From: an uncultured Pseudodesulfovibrio sp.
GTDB lineage: Bacteria > Desulfobacterota > Desulfovibrionia > Desulfovibrionales > Desulfovibrionaceae
DNA length: 16,298 nt
Direction of reading: 5' to 3'
NCBI GenBank assembly: GCA_947259235.1
Contig: CAMYLL010000016.1
Coordinates: forward strand, 1 to 16,298
Position numbers and translations under genes: made by a program. The notes beneath the pieces are model-generated. The model ran no database searches and was not told where the DNA came from. It saw only the letters and a program-made list of their open reading frames with translations. Numbering within the stretch: the stretch's first letter is position 1; each line of letters starts with the position of its first letter. Shown here piece by piece: positions 12,730-16,298 of this stretch.

Positions 12730-14658
12730 ATGTACGAGAAATTAACTAGGCTTGAGCAATATCTCTTCGACTTCCTGTCTGTGGCCCTGGTCCTGTTCTA
12801 TTCATGGTCGGCCATCTTTGAACCCGCAGCCACCCAGTATCATCGGGGCATCTACGTCATCATCACCTATGTTCTTGTCTTCCTCATCTATAAATCAAAG
12901 CATCTGATCTTCCGCATTCTCGATTATCTGCTCATGACGGCGTCAGTGGTCTCCATCGGCTATTGGATCATGAATTTCGAGGCCATCAACTACCGCACCG
13001 GCATCGAGACCGATCTGGACAAGTGGATGGCTATGGTCGGCGTCCTGCTGGGCGTCGAGCTGGCCCGCCGGGTGGTGGGCAACGTCTTTGTCATCATCGG
13101 CGTGCTCATGCTCCTCTTCGGCATGTACGGCGCGCATATGCCGGAGCTGGTGGCCCACGCGGGCGCGACCTTCCCGGACCTGTGCACCAGCATCTTCTAT
13201 CGCAGCGACGGCGTGTTCGGCATCATGGCCAACGTCCTGGCAACCTACATCATCCTGTTCGTGCTCTTCGGGGCCTTCCTTGAGCAGTGCGGCGCGCAGA
13301 AGTTCTTCATCGACTTCCCCCTGGCCGCCGTGGGCCACAAGCTGGGCGGCCCGGCCAAGGTCTCGGTCATCGCCTCGGGTCTGTTCGGCTCCATCTCCGG
13401 CTCGGCCATCGCCAACACGGTGTCCACCGGAACCTTCACTATTCCCATGATGAAAAAGGCCGGGTTCAAGCCCCACGTGGCTGGCGGCATCGAGCCTGCG
13501 GCCTCCATCGGCGGCATGTTCATGCCCCCGATCATGGGCGCGGGCGGGTTCATCATGGCGGAAATGACCGGCCTGCCTTACTCGCACATCATGCTCGTGG
13601 CCATCTTCCCGGCCCTGATGTACTTCTTCTCCGTCTTCGTCATGGTTCACTTCGAGGCCAAGAAGGACAACGTCGTTGGCGAGCGCTACAAATACAGCGC
13701 CTCCGAGATATTCAGGAAGGAATGGCTCTACATCATGCCCCTGGTCCTGATTACGGTGTTCATGCTCGCGGGCTACTCGCCGGGCTACTCGGCCATCATC
13801 GGTCTGGCCACCTGCATCGGCCTGTCGTTCAAGGGCGACAGCAAGCGCATCGATCCCACCCTGCTGGTGGTCATGAGCTTCATGGTCCTGTGTCCCTGGC
13901 TGGTGAAGCTCGTCGGCCTGGCCGCCGGGCCCGCCGCCGTGGCGGCCATCAAGCCGTTTATGTCCGGGCGCATCCTCCTTGTCTACGGGCTGGTGGCCTC
14001 CGCCATCATCCTCGTGGTGCGCAAGCAGACCATGCGCGGCCTGAAGCGCGAGGCTGAAGGGTTTGTGGTCGCGGCTCGCATGGGCACAATCAACTCCCTC
14101 AAAATCGGTGCCACCGTCGGCATCATCGGCATCATCATCGGCGTGCTGACCTATTCCGGTCTGGTGCTGACCTTTGCCGATATCGTCATAGAGCTGGCCA
14201 ACGGCAACCTGATCATGACCATCGTGCTCATCGCCCTGGCCTCGCTCATCCTTGGCATGGGCGTGCCGGTCACGGCGGCCTACCTGATCACTGCGGTGGT
14301 GGCCGTTCCGGCCCTGACCCACCTCGGCGTCAACGAGGTGGCCGCCCACATGATCGTCTACTGGCTCTCCCAGGATTCAAACATCACGCCGCCGGTGTGC
14401 ATCGCCGCTTTTGCAGGGGCGGCCATCGCCGGGGCCAACATGTGGCGGACGGCGTTCACCTCGTTCAAGTTCGCCAAGTTCCTGTACTTGGCGCCGTTCC
14501 TCTTTGCCTACGTCCCGGCCTTCTCCCTGGACGCGCCGGTAATGGACATCGCCATCTGGTTCCCGGTCATCGCGATTGCGGTGTACATCTACGCCTGGTT
14601 CATGAGCGGCATCTGGTACGGTCCGCTCAAGCGTATGATCATGCCCTCCGCTGCATAG
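12730..14658 (+). CDS. TRAP transporter fused permease (4TM small + 12TM large subunit)
   Basis: A 642-residue membrane protein. Residues about 10-150 form the small (DctQ-like) part and the remainder the large DctM-like part, with GSISGSAIANTVSTGTF at about 224-240 and the related re-entrant GMGVPVTAAY in the second half, both landmarks of the large subunit's ion and substrate sites. NITPPVCIAAFAGAAIAG near the C-terminus is also typical. Fused permeases are the normal partners of TAXI receptors. It sits in the inner membrane and imports with an Na+ or H+ gradient. The ATG at 12730 has only a weak GAG-containing site upstream. A strong terminator follows at 14670-14700, before the second receptor. 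Confidence 0.95.
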   Translation: MYEKLTRLEQYLFDFLSVALVLFYSWSAIFEPAATQYHRGIYVIITYVLVFLIYKSKHLIFRILDYLLMTASVVSIGYWIMNFEAINYRTGIETDLDKWMAMVGVLLGVELARRVVGNVFVIIGVLMLLFGMYGAHMPELVAHAGATFPDLCTSIFYRSDGVFGIMANVLATYIILFVLFGAFLEQCGAQKFFIDFPLAAVGHKLGGPAKVSVIASGLFGSISGSAIANTVSTGTFTIPMMKKAGFKPHVAGGIEPAASIGGMFMPPIMGAGGFIMAEMTGLPYSHIMLVAIFPALMYFFSVFVMVHFEAKKDNVVGERYKYSASEIFRKEWLYIMPLVLITVFMLAGYSPGYSAIIGLATCIGLSFKGDSKRIDPTLLVVMSFMVLCPWLVKLVGLAAGPAAVAAIKPFMSGRILLVYGLVASAIILVVRKQTMRGLKREAEGFVVAARMGTINSLKIGATVGIIGIIIGVLTYSGLVLTFADIVIELANGNLIMTIVLIALASLILGMGVPVTAAYLITAVVAVPALTHLGVNEVAAHMIVYWLSQDSNITPPVCIAAFAGAAIAGANMWRTAFTSFKFAKFLYLAPFLFAYVPAFSLDAPVMDIAIWFPVIAIAVYIYAWFMSGIWYGPLKRMIMPSAA

Positions 14659-14669
14659 CGCCTGCTCCA

Positions 14670-14700
14670 CGAGGCCCGGGGCGATCCGCTCCGGGCCTCG
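14670..14700 (+). terminator. Strong hairpin terminator after the permease gene
   Basis: CGAGGCCCGG (14670-14679) pairs with CCGGGCCTCG (14691-14700); the inner GGCG/CGCT continues the stem to about 14 bp with one G-U pair and a 3-nt loop. Only ATTT follows, so termination may be partial. It begins 12 nt after the permease stop. Confidence 0.7.
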
Positions 14701-14770
14701 ATTTCCTCCCCCTGCGCAGCCTGCGATTGTCCCCACGCGGCACAGCTTCGCAACAAGCACTGCTCGCGCA

Positions 14771-14799
14771 TTGAAAAACATCATGTCGTGGTGTAAAAA
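14771..14799 (+). promoter_or_regulatory. Candidate promoter of the lipoprotein TAXI gene
   Basis: TTGAAA (14771-14776) and TAAAAA (14794-14799) are 17 bp apart in the AT-rich part of the 214-bp gap between permease and second receptor. The start would be near 14806, giving a leader of about 67 nt. The -35 lies in GCATTGAAAAA, an 11-mer that also occurs at 11397-11407 in the leader of the first receptor. Confidence 0.35.
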
Positions 14800-14872
14800 T
14801 CATGTACGGCGCGTCCGTTTTGGGTTTTTCTAATAAGCATACAGCTGTTTTCACGTTTTCTTTGGAGGATGT

Positions 14873-15901
14873 ATGAGGCGTTCCCTGTTCCTGTTCCTGG
14901 CATTGCTGACGGCGTTTGCGCTCCTGGCCGCAGGCTGTTCGTCCGAGCCGCAAAAAGGCAAGGACGGCCCTTCGGCCCAGCGGCAGACCCAGCAGAAGAA
15001 GTTCCTTGCCTTTGGCGGCGGTCCCACGGGCGGCACGTTCAATTTCTTCGCCAACAAGATGTCCAGCATCATCTCCCAGAGCAGCGACCGGCTCGAAGTC
15101 TCGCCCAAGGGCTCCGGCGGCTCGGCGGAGAATCTGCGGAGCCTGAACAAGGACGCCGTGGACGTGGGCATAGTCTACTCCGGCGACGCATTCCTGGGCC
15201 GCAAGGGCGAGCTGCCCGGCGACAGCGTCCGTTACGACCAGGTCCGCGCCCTCTCGTTCCTCTACGGCGCTCCCGCGCAGCTCGTGGTCCGGGCTGATTC
15301 CGGCATCACCTCGGCCATGGACCTCGAAGGCAAGGTGGTGGCCGTGGGCAACCCCGGCTCGGGCGCGGCGCTCTCGGCAGAGCGGTTCTTCAGACATCTG
15401 GGCCTGTGGGACAAGCTCGAACACCGCAGCCAGGGATACTCCCAGGCCGCCTCTGATTTCATAAGCAGGAAGATCGACGCCTTCTGGCTGCTGGTGGGCT
15501 ATCCCAACTCCGCCATCATCGAAGCCGCCGGACGCGTGCCGCTCCGGCTCGTGAACCTGCACACCGACGCCGTGGCCTCCAAGTTTTACGAAGCCTATCC
15601 TTTTTACACCGAGGTCGTGATTCCGGCCGGGACCTACACCGGTCAGGACACGGAGGTCGTCACCTTCCAGGACGCCTCCCTCTGGTGCGCCAGCGACGTG
15701 ATCGATGAAAACACGATCCACGACTGCCTCAAGGCCGTCTATTCCGACGAAGGCCTCAAGGAAATGGCCCTTGCCCATAAGGCCGCCAGCGACATGACCT
15801 CGGCCAACGGACTTAAGGGCGTGTCCATCCCACTGCATCCCGGCGCAGTGAAGTTCTGGAAGGAGCAGGGGGTGTCCATCCCCCCCAACCTCCTCCCCTA
15901 G
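14873..15901 (+). CDS. TAXI-family TRAP substrate-binding lipoprotein
   Basis: A 342-residue paralogue of the first receptor. The N-terminus ends in a lipobox LLAAGC with the lipidated cysteine at C22, followed by a polar linker (23-43) and the TAXI signature GGGPTGGTF at 48-56. Blocks such as LYGAPAQLV, the VGNxGSGA stretch, the SANGLKG motif and the shared ending HPGAVKFWKE show close relationship to the soluble receptor. GGAGG five bases upstream fixes the ATG. The residues after C22 are Ser-Ser, not Asp, so outer-membrane transport is possible by the E. coli +2 rule, though that rule is unreliable outside enterobacteria. It may be a second receptor for the same permease or a regulator of it. 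Directly after the stop, the tandem repeats begin. Confidence 0.92.
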   Translation: MRRSLFLFLALLTAFALLAAGCSSEPQKGKDGPSAQRQTQQKKFLAFGGGPTGGTFNFFANKMSSIISQSSDRLEVSPKGSGGSAENLRSLNKDAVDVGIVYSGDAFLGRKGELPGDSVRYDQVRALSFLYGAPAQLVVRADSGITSAMDLEGKVVAVGNPGSGAALSAERFFRHLGLWDKLEHRSQGYSQAASDFISRKIDAFWLLVGYPNSAIIEAAGRVPLRLVNLHTDAVASKFYEAYPFYTEVVIPAGTYTGQDTEVVTFQDASLWCASDVIDENTIHDCLKAVYSDEGLKEMALAHKAASDMTSANGLKGVSIPLHPGAVKFWKEQGVSIPPNLLP

Positions 15902-15903
15902 GA

Positions 15904-16023
15904 GACGGGCGGGAAAGGCACGATTGCTTCGTTGCCGCGGGCGCGTCAGCCCCTCGCGCAGGGGGACTGCGAGTCGGCTCTGCCGCGCCCTTGCGCCTTG
16001 CACTCGCACCTTCCCCGCCCGTC
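15904..16023 (+). other. Long-range inverted repeat enclosing about 90 nt after the lipoprotein gene
   Basis: GACGGGCGGGAAAGG (15904-15918) is the inverse of CCTTCCCCGCCCGTC (16009-16023) at 14 of 15 positions, and of CCTTTCCCGCCCGTC (16174-16188) at all 15. Inside the first span, TGCGAGT (15968-15974) pairs with ACTCGCA (16002-16008) and CCCCT/AGGGG (from about 15951) form a further stem. The whole could fold as a branched RNA of about 120 nt right behind the stop codon. It has no terminal U run. Confidence 0.45.
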
Positions 16024-16298
16024 TGCGCGTTCGATCGCGTCCAGTTCTGCCGCTGGCGGGGAGGCGAGGTGGTTTTTTGAGAGGCACGATTGCTTCGTTG
16101 CCGCGAGCACGCCAGCCCCTGCGCAGGGGGACTGCGCGTCGGCCCTGCCGCGCCCTTGCGCCTTGCACTCGCACCTTTCCCGCCCGTCTGCGCGTTCGAT
16201 CGCGTCCAGTTCTGCCGCTGGCGGGGAGGCGAGGTGGTTTTTTGAGAGGCACGATTGCTTCGTTGCTGCGGGCGCGTCAGCCCCTCGCGCAGGGGGAC
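15917..16298. repeat. Tandem repeat array, about 165-bp units, at least 2.3 copies
   Basis: Units begin with GGCACGATTGCTTCGTTGC at 15917, 16083 and 16248. The first two are 166 and 165 bp and almost identical over their length; the third is cut by the window edge. Each contains a start hairpin (GGCACGA/TCGTTGCC-like), a CCCCT(C)GCGCAGGGG palindrome (perfect in unit 2), a GC-rich middle with TTGCGCCTTGCACTCGCACC, a near-palindrome CGCGTTCGATCGCG, and a closing GGTGGTTTTTTGAG with a T6 run. No plus-strand gene is present. The minus strand is open throughout and would encode a Pro/Arg-rich repeat, but without a start signal or family. Confidence 0.9.

Noticed and set aside
12943..14349. Long His/Asp-rich minus-strand frame opposite the TRAP permease
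   Set aside because: The His/Asp/Gly-rich composition is the usual antisense reading of hydrophobic membrane-protein codons.
11397..14778. Shared 11-mer GCATTGAAAAA in both TAXI leaders as a common regulatory element
   Set aside because: Only 11 bases match, the surrounding sequence differs, and only the second copy fits a promoter, so coincidence in AT-rich leaders is likely.
15910..16252. Minus-strand open frame through the tandem repeats (Pro/Arg-rich, with a repeated KKPPRLPASGRTGRDRTRR peptide)
   Set aside because: GC-rich repeats leave frames open by chance. The 166-bp length of the first unit shifts its frame, no ribosome binding site is present, and the frame runs on antisense through the lipoprotein gene.
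15917..16298. CRISPR array or tRNA cluster
   Set aside because: Units are about 165 bp without variable spacers, and the GTTCGATCG segment lacks the acceptor, D and anticodon stems of a tRNA.

Overview
The window looks like a chromosomal segment of a GC-rich, anaerobic, flagellated desulfobacterium of the Desulfovibrio/Pseudodesulfovibrio type. This is inferred from three things: oxygen-independent corrinoid genes with a CbiE-CbiT fusion, a TAXI-type TRAP transporter with a fused permease, and a FliJ-MotE pair. No rRNA, tRNA, CRISPR array, transposase or phage gene was recognised.

Left part (1-4100). A truncated transaldolase-like gene reads off the left edge and is divergent from cbiET. After cbiET come a DEDDh exonuclease, the cobalt-precorrin-4 methyltransferase gene (cobM/cbiF) and a YjbQ-family gene. 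The last three are packed like an operon: an overlap or short gap, then an 8-nt gap. A free-standing exported Cache-domain protein follows.

Middle part, all on the minus strand (4240-10964). In transcription order: a SpoU/TrmJ-type RNA methyltransferase; DinB (Pol IV); an exported protein of unknown function with a good sigma-70-type promoter; a previously untracked 56-codon cysteine-containing small ORF; fliJ and motE (14-nt overlap), closed by a textbook intrinsic terminator; then truA and a 10-TM-type drug/metabolite exporter, coupled by a 4-nt overlap.

Right part (10965-16298). A 576-bp, comparatively AT-rich regulatory region separates the divergent methyltransferase gene from a TRAP cluster. 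It holds three spaced palindromic operator-like sites (TTGAC...GTCAA type), a possible -10 element, an intrinsic terminator inside the presumed leader, and a 10-bp direct repeat just before the ribosome binding site. The TRAP cluster has a soluble TAXI receptor, a strong intercistronic hairpin, a fused 4TM-12TM permease, a strong terminator, and a second paralogous TAXI receptor predicted to be a lipoprotein. Directly after it begins a tandem array of about 165-bp GC-rich units (2.3 copies visible) that runs off the right edge.

The best leads for something undescribed are the tandem structured repeat, the attenuator-like TRAP leader with its operator triplet, the paired soluble/lipid-anchored TAXI receptors around one permease, and the small Cys protein placed before fliJ. 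None can be called a new system from sequence alone.
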